DNA of 26,072 nt from Oligoflexia bacterium. Its GTDB lineage: Bacteria > Bdellovibrionota > UBA1018. This document shows positions 15,343 to 22,670 of this stretch, piece after piece (positions within the stretch are counted from its first letter, which is position 1; every line of letters begins with the position of its first letter). Position numbers and translations under genes: made by a program. The notes beneath the pieces were generated by a model. It did not search any database and was not told the origin of the DNA. It was given only the letters and a program-made list of their open reading frames with translations. The stretch covers positions 1 to 26,072 of the forward strand of contig CAIOHW010000250.1 of NCBI GenBank assembly GCA_903858195.1. The letters run 5' to 3'.

Positions 15343-16038
15343 ATGCTTCAAAATGGTGTGATGGACCTGATTTCCCAGTCTGGCCCGATGGCCAAGCTGG
15401 TCCTGCTGATCCTGCTCGGCGCATCGATCTACTCGTGGGCGATCATCTTGGCGAAGGTCAAGACGCTCCGGCAGTGCAGCTGGGAGAACAGCGAGTTCCT
15501 GAACCTCTTCTGGAACAGCCGCAACGTCGATGACGTGCTCACCCGGGGAGAGCGCTTCGATCGCTCACCGGTGGCCCGCATCTTTCGAAGCGGCGTCAAG
15601 GAGCTCAAGAAGCTCCCTGAGCGGGAGCAGGATGGACGATCGATCGAGAACATCTCGCGAGCCCTGGCACGGGCCTCGGGCCACGAAGTGGCGCTCCTTG
15701 AAAAGAACGTGAGCTGGCTTGCGACCGTCGCGAGCGCAACTCCGTTCATCGGCCTGTTCGGGACCGTCTGGGGGATCATGAATTCCTTCCAGAGCATCGG
15801 CGCCTCGGGGGCCGCCAACCTCGCGGTCGTGGCTCCGGGCATCTCCGAAGCCCTCATCACCACGGCAATGGGAATCGGTGCCGCCGTTCCCGCGGTCGTC
15901 GCCTACAACCACATCCTGACCCAGATCAAGCGCGTGGCGATTGACATGGACGGCTTCGCGCAGGACTTCCTGAACATCATCCAGCGCAGCCAGATCCAGC
16001 GCGATGCTGCACGCGATCCCGCCAAGGAAGGCAAGTAA
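15343..16038 (+). CDS. tolQ: Tol-Pal motor protein TolQ
   Basis: The gene encodes 231 residues of the MotA/TolQ/ExbB family. The first membrane helix is at about 19-38 (LVLLILLGASIYSWAIILAK). A cytoplasmic region follows, then the two conserved helices around WLATVASATPFIGLFGTVWG and GISEALITTAMGIGAAVPAV. GLFGTVWGIM and EALITTAMG are the family hallmarks. It forms the proton channel with TolR. An ATG at 15361 is an alternative start with no better ribosome-binding site. It leads a run tolQ-tolR-tolA-tolB in the standard order. Confidence 0.95.
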   Translation: MLQNGVMDLISQSGPMAKLVLLILLGASIYSWAIILAKVKTLRQCSWENSEFLNLFWNSRNVDDVLTRGERFDRSPVARIFRSGVKELKKLPEREQDGRSIENISRALARASGHEVALLEKNVSWLATVASATPFIGLFGTVWGIMNSFQSIGASGAANLAVVAPGISEALITTAMGIGAAVPAVVAYNHILTQIKRVAIDMDGFAQDFLNIIQRSQIQRDAARDPAKEGK

Positions 16039-16042
16039 GCCC

Positions 16043-16480
16043 ATGGCAGGATCCATCCAGAGAAGCTCTTCGGGTACGCCTACAGCCCTGGCCGAGATCA
16101 ACGTCACTCCACTCGTGGACGTGATGCTGGTGCTTCTCATCGTTTTCATGGTCTCCGCACCGCTGATGACTCAGGGAGTGCAGGTCGACCTGCCCAAGAC
16201 CACGGCGCAAACCCTCAATGAGAGCCGTGAGCCGCTCGTGCTCTCGATCAACAAAAACCGCCAGATCCAGATCAATGAAAAAACGATCGAGACGGGAAGC
16301 CTTCGGGGCCGCCTCGAGGCGATCGCAGCGGCAAGACCCGATGTCGAGGTCTTCATCCACGCCGACCAGTCGCTTCCCTACGGGCTGATCGCACAGGTCA
16401 TGGCCGAGGTGAAGCGCGCCAAGATCCACCGTGTGGGACTCGTGACCGATCCCTCCGGGGAAGGTCGACTCAAGAACTGA
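16043..16480 (+). CDS. tolR: Tol-Pal motor protein TolR
   Basis: The gene encodes 145 residues. A short cytoplasmic tail leads into one membrane helix (about 20-42) that carries the proton-carrying aspartate D26 in INVTPLVDVML. A periplasmic ExbD/TolR domain (about 60-140) then follows. The first membrane segment ends in VSAPLMTQGVQVDLPK, a family hallmark. The start at 16043 follows the tolQ stop by 4 bases and gives the standard length of about 140. Together with TolQ it uses the proton gradient to drive the TolA-like protein encoded next. Confidence 0.95.
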   Translation: MAGSIQRSSSGTPTALAEINVTPLVDVMLVLLIVFMVSAPLMTQGVQVDLPKTTAQTLNESREPLVLSINKNRQIQINEKTIETGSLRGRLEAIAAARPDVEVFIHADQSLPYGLIAQVMAEVKRAKIHRVGLVTDPSGEGRLKN

Positions 16481-16483
16481 TCC

Positions 16484-17395
16484 ATGGAAGCAGGCGAAAC
16501 CGGGAAAGCAGAGGACTTTGGAGTCCTGATCGCGGGTGACGATCGCCTGTTTGACGGGCACGCCCGCCCGCCCGGACGCATGCGCGATCCGGCCGAGCCC
16601 GACGATTCGCTCACCCGGAACCTCAAGCGCTCAGGCCTGCTGCACGTGGGGTTGCTCGTTTTTGTGGTACTGAAGAGCCTCGTCTTTCCGGACAAGCCCA
16701 AGCCCTACCTGCCCGCCCTTCGCGTGGATCTCGTGGGACTCCCAGACCTGCTCAAGAAGGATCTGGCCGACATTCCGCCCCTTCCTCCCTCGGCCTCGAA
16801 ACCTGCCGAGGAACCGGATACCGCACCGGCAAAGGCACGCCCGGAGACCGAGCAAGCCGACCCGGATGAGATGGTCCTCAAGAAGACCCGTCCGCAGGAC
16901 CTCGCCAAGCGCAATCGAGACCGTCTCAAGGAACTGGAGCGGGACGCCCGGCGCGAGTCTGAACGCAAAAAAAAGATGGATGCCGCCCTGGACCGCATGA
17001 AGTCACTGGCCAAGATCACCGAAGGGGCCGAGGGAAACGACCCCAAGCCCGGGGTGATCATCCGCGGCAACCAGATCTCGCGCGGAACCTCGCTCTCGGG
17101 CGATGCTCGCGAGGCAGCCGAGCCGAGTTACTACGACTCGGTCAAGGCAAGGCTCCAGCAGAACTGGGAGCTGCCCGTGTGGCTGTCTCGGCAGAAGCTT
17201 TCGGCCCGGATCGAGATCTTCATCGACTCGCGCGGCATGGTGCGGAGCTATCGATTCACGCAGCCTTCCGGAAATCCCCAGTTCGACGAAGCCGTCAAAC
17301 GCACGCTCCAGACGAGCCAGCCCTTTCCCGAGCCACCCAGGACCGAGGCGGCCTCGCTGCTGCTCTACGGGATTTCGGTGGGTTTCCCGCTCTAG
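16484..17395 (+). CDS. tolA: TolA-like (TonB C-terminal fold) energy-transfer protein
   Basis: The gene encodes 303 residues. A cytoplasmic N-terminus of about 50 residues is unusually long for TolA; a start at an internal ATG (residue 33, MRDPAEP) would shorten it. One membrane helix follows at about 51-68 (LLHVGLLVFVVLKSLVF). Next comes a proline/charge-rich periplasmic stalk with a helical Lys/Arg/Glu run (about 135-175). The C-terminal domain (about 215-303) is TonB/TolA-like: YYDSVKARLQQNWELPVW, then SGNPQFDEAVKRTLQ and PFPEPP. Position between tolR and tolB identifies the role. The helical stalk is much shorter than in enterobacterial TolA. Confidence 0.88.
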   Translation: MEAGETGKAEDFGVLIAGDDRLFDGHARPPGRMRDPAEPDDSLTRNLKRSGLLHVGLLVFVVLKSLVFPDKPKPYLPALRVDLVGLPDLLKKDLADIPPLPPSASKPAEEPDTAPAKARPETEQADPDEMVLKKTRPQDLAKRNRDRLKELERDARRESERKKKMDAALDRMKSLAKITEGAEGNDPKPGVIIRGNQISRGTSLSGDAREAAEPSYYDSVKARLQQNWELPVWLSRQKLSARIEIFIDSRGMVRSYRFTQPSGNPQFDEAVKRTLQTSQPFPEPPRTEAASLLLYGISVGFPL

Positions 17396-17401
17396 TTTTC
17401 T

Positions 17402-17407
17402 TATAGT
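17402..17407 (+). promoter_or_regulatory. Candidate -10 box for tolB, predicted leaderless
   Basis: TATAGT is followed by AGCGGC and the ATG at 17414, the same 6-base spacer sequence as at tolQ. There is no good -35 box at 16-18 bases upstream and no ribosome-binding site. tolB would then have its own promoter inside the tol run. Confidence 0.45.
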
Positions 17408-17413
17408 AGCGGC

Positions 17414-18736
17414 ATGCTCAAGCGCCTCTCACTTGCGGTGACGCTGGCCTGCCTCGCGGTCCCTGCGGCTTCCAACCCATCCCTTGCCGACGACAAACCC
17501 TACATCGCCGTGGGCTCGGCCAAGACCAAGAAGACGATCATTGCGATCGCTCCCATTCAATCCGACCCCATGGGCCGCGGTGATGCGCGCCTCATCGTCG
17601 ACACGGTCGCGTCGGACCTAAAATTCATGGATCTTTTCCGGTTTCTCGAACCGGCGGCATTCATCGAATCACCCACTGCGGGGATCGCACCCGGCACGTT
17701 CAATATGAGCGACTGGAGCTCGATCGGCGCCGAGTTCGTGGCCAAGAGCGCGCTGTCGCGCGAAGGCTCCTCGCTCCAGCTCGAAGCCCACCTATACGAT
17801 GCTTTCAGCAACAAGGTTCTGCTCACCAAGCGTTACGTCGCATCGGCTGGCGAAGCCAAGGCGCTGGCTCACACCTTTGCCAACGACATTGTCACGGCGC
17901 TTACGGGCCTCCCCGGCATCTTCCAGACCAAGATTGCCATGAGTTGCAATCGAAACGGCCGCAAGGAAATCTACATCATGAACTTCGACGGGAGCGAGCC
18001 TCGCCAGCTCACCCGCCACAACTCGATCGCCTTTGCTCCGGCCTGGCATCCGGCCGGAACGAAGCTGGCCTACTCCGTCTATGCGCGGCATGCAGGCAAC
18101 ATCAAGAACATCGACCTTTACGAGCTCGACTTTGCGACCCGCAGGGTGAAGCTGATCTCCAACAAGCGCGGCATCAATAGCGGTGCGGCCTACTCGCCGC
18201 AGGGCGATCGCATCGCGGCCACCCTGAGCTTCAACGGAAACCCCGAGATCTACGTGGTCGAATCGACGGGTGATGCACGCAGACTGACCTCTTCGTTTGG
18301 CTTCGATGTCGATCCGACCTGGAGCCCTGACGGATCGAAGCTTGCCTTCGTCTCTTCGCGAAGCGGCATGCCCATGGTCTACTCGATGGCGGCCGACGGC
18401 TCGAATGTCAGGCGCCTCACCTACGCCGGGCGCTACAACGCGACCCCGAGCTGGTCACCCACAAACAACAAGATCGCCTTTGCGGGATGGGTCGACGGGC
18501 GCTTTGACCTGTTCATCATGAATCCGGATGGATCCAATATCGAGCGCCTGACCAAGGCTCAGGGCAACAACGAGGACCCGAGCTTCAGCCCGGATGGCAA
18601 CTTCATTGTCTTCAGCTCCAACCGCACGGGCTCGAGCAACATCTACGTCGTGAATGTGGACGGCACCTTCACCAAGCGCCTGACCTACGGGATGGGCAAC
18701 TGTGTCGCGCCCAAGTGGAGCAACCCGCCCCGCTAG
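17414..18736 (+). CDS. tolB: Tol-Pal periplasmic beta-propeller protein TolB
   Basis: The gene encodes 440 residues. A signal peptide ends around residue 26 (NPSLADD), and the N-terminal D1 domain spans about 35-165. A six-bladed propeller of PD40 repeats follows, with repeated phrases such as EIYIMNFDGSEPRQLT, MVYSMAADGSNVRRLT, DLFIMNPDGSNIERLT and NIYVVNVDGTFTKRLT. In other bacteria TolB binds Pal and is released by TolA. The expected pal gene is not next: this gene converges with a glycosyltransferase gene, and the two stop codons share a CTAG. Gene length and domain layout are normal. Confidence 0.96.
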   Translation: MLKRLSLAVTLACLAVPAASNPSLADDKPYIAVGSAKTKKTIIAIAPIQSDPMGRGDARLIVDTVASDLKFMDLFRFLEPAAFIESPTAGIAPGTFNMSDWSSIGAEFVAKSALSREGSSLQLEAHLYDAFSNKVLLTKRYVASAGEAKALAHTFANDIVTALTGLPGIFQTKIAMSCNRNGRKEIYIMNFDGSEPRQLTRHNSIAFAPAWHPAGTKLAYSVYARHAGNIKNIDLYELDFATRRVKLISNKRGINSGAAYSPQGDRIAATLSFNGNPEIYVVESTGDARRLTSSFGFDVDPTWSPDGSKLAFVSSRSGMPMVYSMAADGSNVRRLTYAGRYNATPSWSPTNNKIAFAGWVDGRFDLFIMNPDGSNIERLTKAQGNNEDPSFSPDGNFIVFSSNRTGSSNIYVVNVDGTFTKRLTYGMGNCVAPKWSNPPR

Positions 18737-20478
18737 ACTCCGCCCTCGGGCACCTCGCGCCCCATGTCGGGAGGGAGCGTGATGATCTGAAAGTCGCGCT
18801 CGAACTCAAGTCTCCTGCGGCCGCGAAGCAACTCGCCCCAGGGCATCTGGCTCTTGGTGCTGATTCGACGCCAGCGCACGACTTCGAGTGGACGCTCTTG
18901 GCCACCCTCTTCGGTGCCTTCGATGTCTTCCATGTCCTTGAGGCCCTCGCGGAGCTCCTGGCCGTAGGTTTCGCTCTGCGAAGCACTCAGGACGACTGCC
19001 TGCCCTTCCTCGAGCGCATCGAGCACTTCATCGATCGATTGCAGCCTCTCGATGGGCCTTCCCACTGCCAATGAAAGCAACCCCACCTCATGCGAGGCAC
19101 TCCTGCCATCATCAAGCATCGAGAGGCCCCGATGAGGATTTCCCTCAGCAAACCTCCTGAGGCCACGCAGGTCCCGCTCACCCAGCGAGACACCGGCGAG
19201 ATGGTACCAGGCCACCAGCGCGAGTGCCGCCACAACCCACTGTCTGGGTCGAAAGATGCTCCAGATCCAGAGCGCGGCAAGCCCGATGGTGAGAAGAATC
19301 ATCCATGCCGGAAACGCCTTGGCGCGAATCCCCACCCAGGCCACGTAGGCTGCCATGAAAGCCACGAGCGCTGCCGTGATCGAAAGGGTCTCGCGTACGC
19401 CCTTGCCCCGTTCGGCCTCGATCCATGCCGCGAGCAGAGCCAGGGCCGGGACAAGCAGGTAGAGGCCCTGTGCAGGTACGCCAATTTTTCGCGAAATCAG
19501 GCCCGAAACCGTGAAGTAGGCGGCAGCAGGAATCGTACTTCCAAGCACAAATCCGACGATGCGACGCGACCCGCATCGATGGAGCCTGAGCAACCCCAGA
19601 AGCGCGATCGGCGCCCATGGCAGACAGGCCGCAAGGAGCGCCTGCCAGAGTTCGGGCACCGAAACCCCCGGCATTGCCGTCCCTCGCCATGGAAACCGGG
19701 CCACGAACTCGGTTCCATCCACGTCGAACATCGCGAGGTACCAGGCTCCGCCCAGGGCTGCAGCCAGGATCACTCCCAGCCCATGATGAATCCCCCGGAT
19801 CAGGCGACCCTCGCCGTTCAGCGCAAGGTAGATCCAGAAGCCCATCGCCCAGAACACCGTCAAGAGCGGTCCCTGAACCAGTGCACCCAGCCCTGCAACC
19901 GCCCATGCTGCGTATAGAGCCCACGGATTGCGCCGCCGGGAGGCTGGCGGTTTCTCGAGGTGCTCGAGAGCAAGCCACCAGGCCAGAAGCAACAGCGCCA
20001 CACCGTGGATCTCGGCCTGCGCCACGAGCCCGAAGGTCGCCGTACCCAGACTTGAAAGAAACCAGATTCCGGAGCGCTCTTGCGCCCTATCACGCTCTGG
20101 CCAGAGACGCGCTGCGATCGAACTCAGGGCAACCGCTGCAAGCCAGGCCGAGAGCACCGAGGGCAGCAGTGCGCCAAAGAGCGAGAATCCCCACTGCCGG
20201 ATGCCCGCAATCGTCGCCCAATAGGCAAGAGGCGGCATCGAATAACAGGGTTCTCCGAACAGAAGCGGGATGAGCGTGCTTCTGGCTTCATTCATCTCGA
20301 GCGCCGTGCTCAGGCAGGCCTTCTGGTCACCCGCAAGCGGAACGCTCATCCATGCCGCGAACGGCAGATAAGTCAGAACGATGGCGCCGGTGATCCGCAG
20401 GAACGGCTTCCAGCGGATGCCGCCGAAGATTTCCGATAAATCGCGTGTTTCCCGGGGTGTTTGCCAGCTTGCTCGCAA
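18733..20478 (-). CDS. Family-39-type (ArnT/PMT-like) membrane glycosyltransferase
   Basis: The gene encodes 581 residues if it starts at TTG 20478, preceded by GAGAGGG at 9 bases. There is no usable ATG nearby, and longer upstream starts would overlap the divergent thiolase gene. About 11 membrane helices span residues 30-450, then a soluble C-terminal domain of about 130. The periplasmic first loop holds the ArnT/PMT-like motif: an acidic residue run (GDQKACLSTALEMNEAR), then LLFGEPCYSMPPLAYW, equivalent to the PPLxYW motif. Such enzymes move sugars from polyprenyl-phosphate donors to lipid A, proteins or polymers. The catalytic acid is displaced compared with ArnT, so the exact donor and acceptor are uncertain. 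Confidence 0.75.
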   Translation of the reverse strand: MRASWQTPRETRDLSEIFGGIRWKPFLRITGAIVLTYLPFAAWMSVPLAGDQKACLSTALEMNEARSTLIPLLFGEPCYSMPPLAYWATIAGIRQWGFSLFGALLPSVLSAWLAAVALSSIAARLWPERDRAQERSGIWFLSSLGTATFGLVAQAEIHGVALLLLAWWLALEHLEKPPASRRRNPWALYAAWAVAGLGALVQGPLLTVFWAMGFWIYLALNGEGRLIRGIHHGLGVILAAALGGAWYLAMFDVDGTEFVARFPWRGTAMPGVSVPELWQALLAACLPWAPIALLGLLRLHRCGSRRIVGFVLGSTIPAAAYFTVSGLISRKIGVPAQGLYLLVPALALLAAWIEAERGKGVRETLSITAALVAFMAAYVAWVGIRAKAFPAWMILLTIGLAALWIWSIFRPRQWVVAALALVAWYHLAGVSLGERDLRGLRRFAEGNPHRGLSMLDDGRSASHEVGLLSLAVGRPIERLQSIDEVLDALEEGQAVVLSASQSETYGQELREGLKDMEDIEGTEEGGQERPLEVVRWRRISTKSQMPWGELLRGRRRLEFERDFQIITLPPDMGREVPEGGV

Positions 20479-20483
20479 GACGA

Positions 20484-20511
20484 TTGACCCTCTCGGCCAC
20501 GAGCGTACACT
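20484..20511 (+). promoter_or_regulatory. Promoter of the thiolase gene, predicted leaderless
   Basis: TTGACC (20484-20489), a 16-base spacer and TACACT (20506-20511) are followed by 8 bases and the ATG at 20520. This is the best sigma70 match in the window (5 of 6 at -35, 4 of 6 at -10). No ribosome-binding site precedes the ATG. The -35 lies within the upstream region of the divergent glycosyltransferase gene. Confidence 0.7.
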
Positions 20512-20519
20512 GAAAAGCC

Positions 20520-21797
20520 ATGTCGGACACCCTCGTTGTAGTCGCAGGAGCACGCACCCCTTTCGTTCGTGCAAGAACAGTCTTCAAGAAGATGCCTGCA
20601 GCCATGCTGGGCGGCGTGGCGCTGCGCGAGACGATGGCCCGGGTACCGATCGACCCGAAACTCGTGGATGAAGTCTACTTTGGCATCGTGAGCGCTCCGG
20701 CCGAAGGCAGCAACGTTGCGCGGGAAGCGCTCTTTGACTCAGGACTTCCGTCCTCGATTCCCTGCACCACGATCAACCGCTACTGCGCGTCTTCGGCCGA
20801 AGCGGTGGCCGGTATCGGAGCCAAGATCCTCTCCGGACAGATCGAAATCGGGATCGCAGGCGGAGTGGAGTCCATCAGTTCCGTGCGTGCGCTCTTCAGC
20901 CAGAAGGCCACCGACTATTTTCAGGACCTTGCTCGTGCAAAGACGGTGGGGCAGCGCCTCGCCCTGCTCTCGCAGTTCAAGCCGGGCCTGCTTGCTCCCC
21001 ATGCCCCCGGCATCAATGAGCCCACCACGGGACTCTCCATGGGCCAGTCGGCCGACCTCATGGCGCGCGCCTTCGGCGTGGGACGCGAGGAACAGGACCG
21101 CTTTGCCGTCGAGAGCCACCACAAGGCCGCAGCAGCCTGGGAGTCTGGCTTCTACTCCACGCACGTGGCGGCCGTTGCGACCCCCGATGCCAAGGTGATC
21201 GACCGCGACACCGATGTCCGGGCCGATACTTCATTCGAGAAGCTCTCGGGGCTCAGGCCCGTTTTTTACAAGGACGGGACGATCTCGGCCGGTAACGCGA
21301 GCCCGCTGACCGATGGCGCATCGGCCGCGCTCTTGATGAAAGAATCCAAGGCGCGAAGCCTCGGGCTCCCGATCCTGGGCCGCATTCGCGGATACGCCGC
21401 CGCCGGGGTCGACATCCGCAAGGAACCGCTCCTGATCGGGCCCGTGTATGCGATCCCGCGGGCGCTGGCTTCGGCGGGCGTGAGCTGGAATGACATCGAC
21501 CTGTTCGAAGTACACGAGGCCTTCGCAGCGCAGGTGCTCTCCACGGTCCGGGCCATCGAAAGTGACTCGTTTGCCAATGAAAAGCTTGGCCTTTCCAAGG
21601 CCATCGGCAAGGTCGACCCCACGCGCCTCAATGTCCACGGCGGGAGCATCCCGCTTGGCCACCCCTTCGGCGCGACCGGAACCCGCATGGTGCTCCAGAC
21701 CCTCTACGGACTCCGGGCCCGCAAAAAGTCGCTCGGCCTGATCTCCATCTGTGCCGCAGGCGGCCTCGGCTCGGTCCTGGTGGTCGAAGCCGTCTAA
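20520..21797 (+). CDS. Acetyl-CoA acyltransferase (thiolase)
   Basis: The gene encodes 425 residues, slightly longer than the usual 390-410. Catalytic elements are complete: acyl-accepting C89 in TINRYCASSAEAV, GGVESIS near 113, VHEAFAAQ near 325, the histidine in GGSIPLGHPFGATG, and the second cysteine in ISICAAGGLG near the C-terminus. It should form or cleave beta-ketoacyl-CoA; FadA/FadI-type chain-shortening or acetoacetyl-CoA synthesis cannot be told apart from this alone. Unlike most fadA genes it has no hydratase/dehydrogenase partner beside it. It carries its own promoter and a short downstream terminator, so it is probably monocistronic. Confidence 0.94.
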   Translation: MSDTLVVVAGARTPFVRARTVFKKMPAAMLGGVALRETMARVPIDPKLVDEVYFGIVSAPAEGSNVAREALFDSGLPSSIPCTTINRYCASSAEAVAGIGAKILSGQIEIGIAGGVESISSVRALFSQKATDYFQDLARAKTVGQRLALLSQFKPGLLAPHAPGINEPTTGLSMGQSADLMARAFGVGREEQDRFAVESHHKAAAAWESGFYSTHVAAVATPDAKVIDRDTDVRADTSFEKLSGLRPVFYKDGTISAGNASPLTDGASAALLMKESKARSLGLPILGRIRGYAAAGVDIRKEPLLIGPVYAIPRALASAGVSWNDIDLFEVHEAFAAQVLSTVRAIESDSFANEKLGLSKAIGKVDPTRLNVHGGSIPLGHPFGATGTRMVLQTLYGLRARKKSLGLISICAAGGLGSVLVVEAV

Positions 21798-21814
21798 GGT
21801 GTCCGCCACCTTTT
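21796..21814 (+). terminator. Weak rho-independent terminator after the thiolase gene
   Basis: AAGGTG (21796-21801) pairs with CACCTT (21807-21812) around a 5-base loop and is followed by TTTTACTT. The stem is only 6 bp and overlaps the thiolase stop codon, so its efficiency is doubtful. Confidence 0.5.
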
Positions 21815-21850
21815 ACTTAAGCACCGCGTCAAGCCGCATGTGACACTCCC

Positions 21851-21881
21851 GTGACAAACAGGCGGGCAGGAGCGTTATGAC
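21851..21881 (+). promoter_or_regulatory. Candidate promoter of the heme operon
   Basis: GTGACA (21851-21856) and TATGAC (21876-21881) are separated by 19 bases, slightly long. TATGAC is 6 bases before the ATG at 21888, and no ribosome-binding site precedes it. Confidence 0.4.
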
Positions 21882-21887
21882 TAATGC

Positions 21888-22670
21888 ATGCTCCCCCTGA
21901 GGCTCCTGCACCTCCCCAAGGGCTCGCCCCTGCCGGCGCCGCCGGCCCGCACCGGCCCGGGGCCCTCCCTCGAGTTCAGCACCTGCCAGCGGCAGATCTG
22001 GATCGACCTCCAAGGCGCGCTCGGCACGCCCTCTCACGAAGGGGAGGGCGCCTACGCCTTCCTGCTTGAGGTCATCTGCGGCCTCCACTCACGGGTCTTT
22101 GGCGAGACGGAGGTGCTGGGACAGTTCAAGACGTTCATCCAGTCCCATCCAGAATTGGCACCCTGGAGCGGCTGGCTGCTCGAAGACGCAAAGTCGATCC
22201 GCTCTCGCTGGCTCAGGGATGTGGGCGCGCAGTCGTATGGAAGCGTGGTTCGCCGCTGGTGCTCTGGCCGCCAGAGCGTGACGATCATCGGCACCGGACA
22301 GTTTGCAACGAAGCTTGCTCCCTGGCTCCCGCAGGCAAGCCTCATCCGGTCCCGCAACCTCGAGCAGCTGCCGCAAGCCGACGCCTACGTGATCGCAGCG
22401 CCGCTGGACGACAGGGAACTCACCCGCCTCAAGGCAGAGCTCCAAACCCCCGCCCAAAAGTCGCCCCTCTGGATCGACCTTCGCGGAGAGCGTGGGGCCT
22501 TCAATTCCGAAGCCGACCATACGCTCGACGACCTCTATTGCGAGATCGAGCGTGATTCGCGGCAGAGGCAGTCGCTCCTTCCCGCCATCCGTGCGGAGAT
22601 CGAGCGCCTTGCATGCAGCCGCCTCGATCGGAGCTGGCACCGGCCGCAGGGCTGGGAAGACCTTTCATGA
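21888..22670 (+). CDS. hemA: Minimal glutamyl-tRNA reductase
   Basis: The gene encodes 260 residues, against about 410-430 in usual HemA. The active-site segment reads FSTCQRQIW (usual STCNRxE), with the catalytic cysteine at about residue 38. GLHSRVFGETEVLGQFK matches the conserved GLDSMVLGEPQILGQVK block. IIGTGQFATKLAPWL is the nucleotide-binding turn of the NADPH domain. The N-terminal strand region is shortened and most of the C-terminal dimerisation domain is missing. The next genes are hemC and hemL, which makes the call safe. Whether this short form is active as a dimer is unknown. It starts glutamate-based tetrapyrrole synthesis with HemL, the step before HemB. Confidence 0.85.
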   Translation: MLPLRLLHLPKGSPLPAPPARTGPGPSLEFSTCQRQIWIDLQGALGTPSHEGEGAYAFLLEVICGLHSRVFGETEVLGQFKTFIQSHPELAPWSGWLLEDAKSIRSRWLRDVGAQSYGSVVRRWCSGRQSVTIIGTGQFATKLAPWLPQASLIRSRNLEQLPQADAYVIAAPLDDRELTRLKAELQTPAQKSPLWIDLRGERGAFNSEADHTLDDLYCEIERDSRQRQSLLPAIRAEIERLACSRLDRSWHRPQGWEDLS

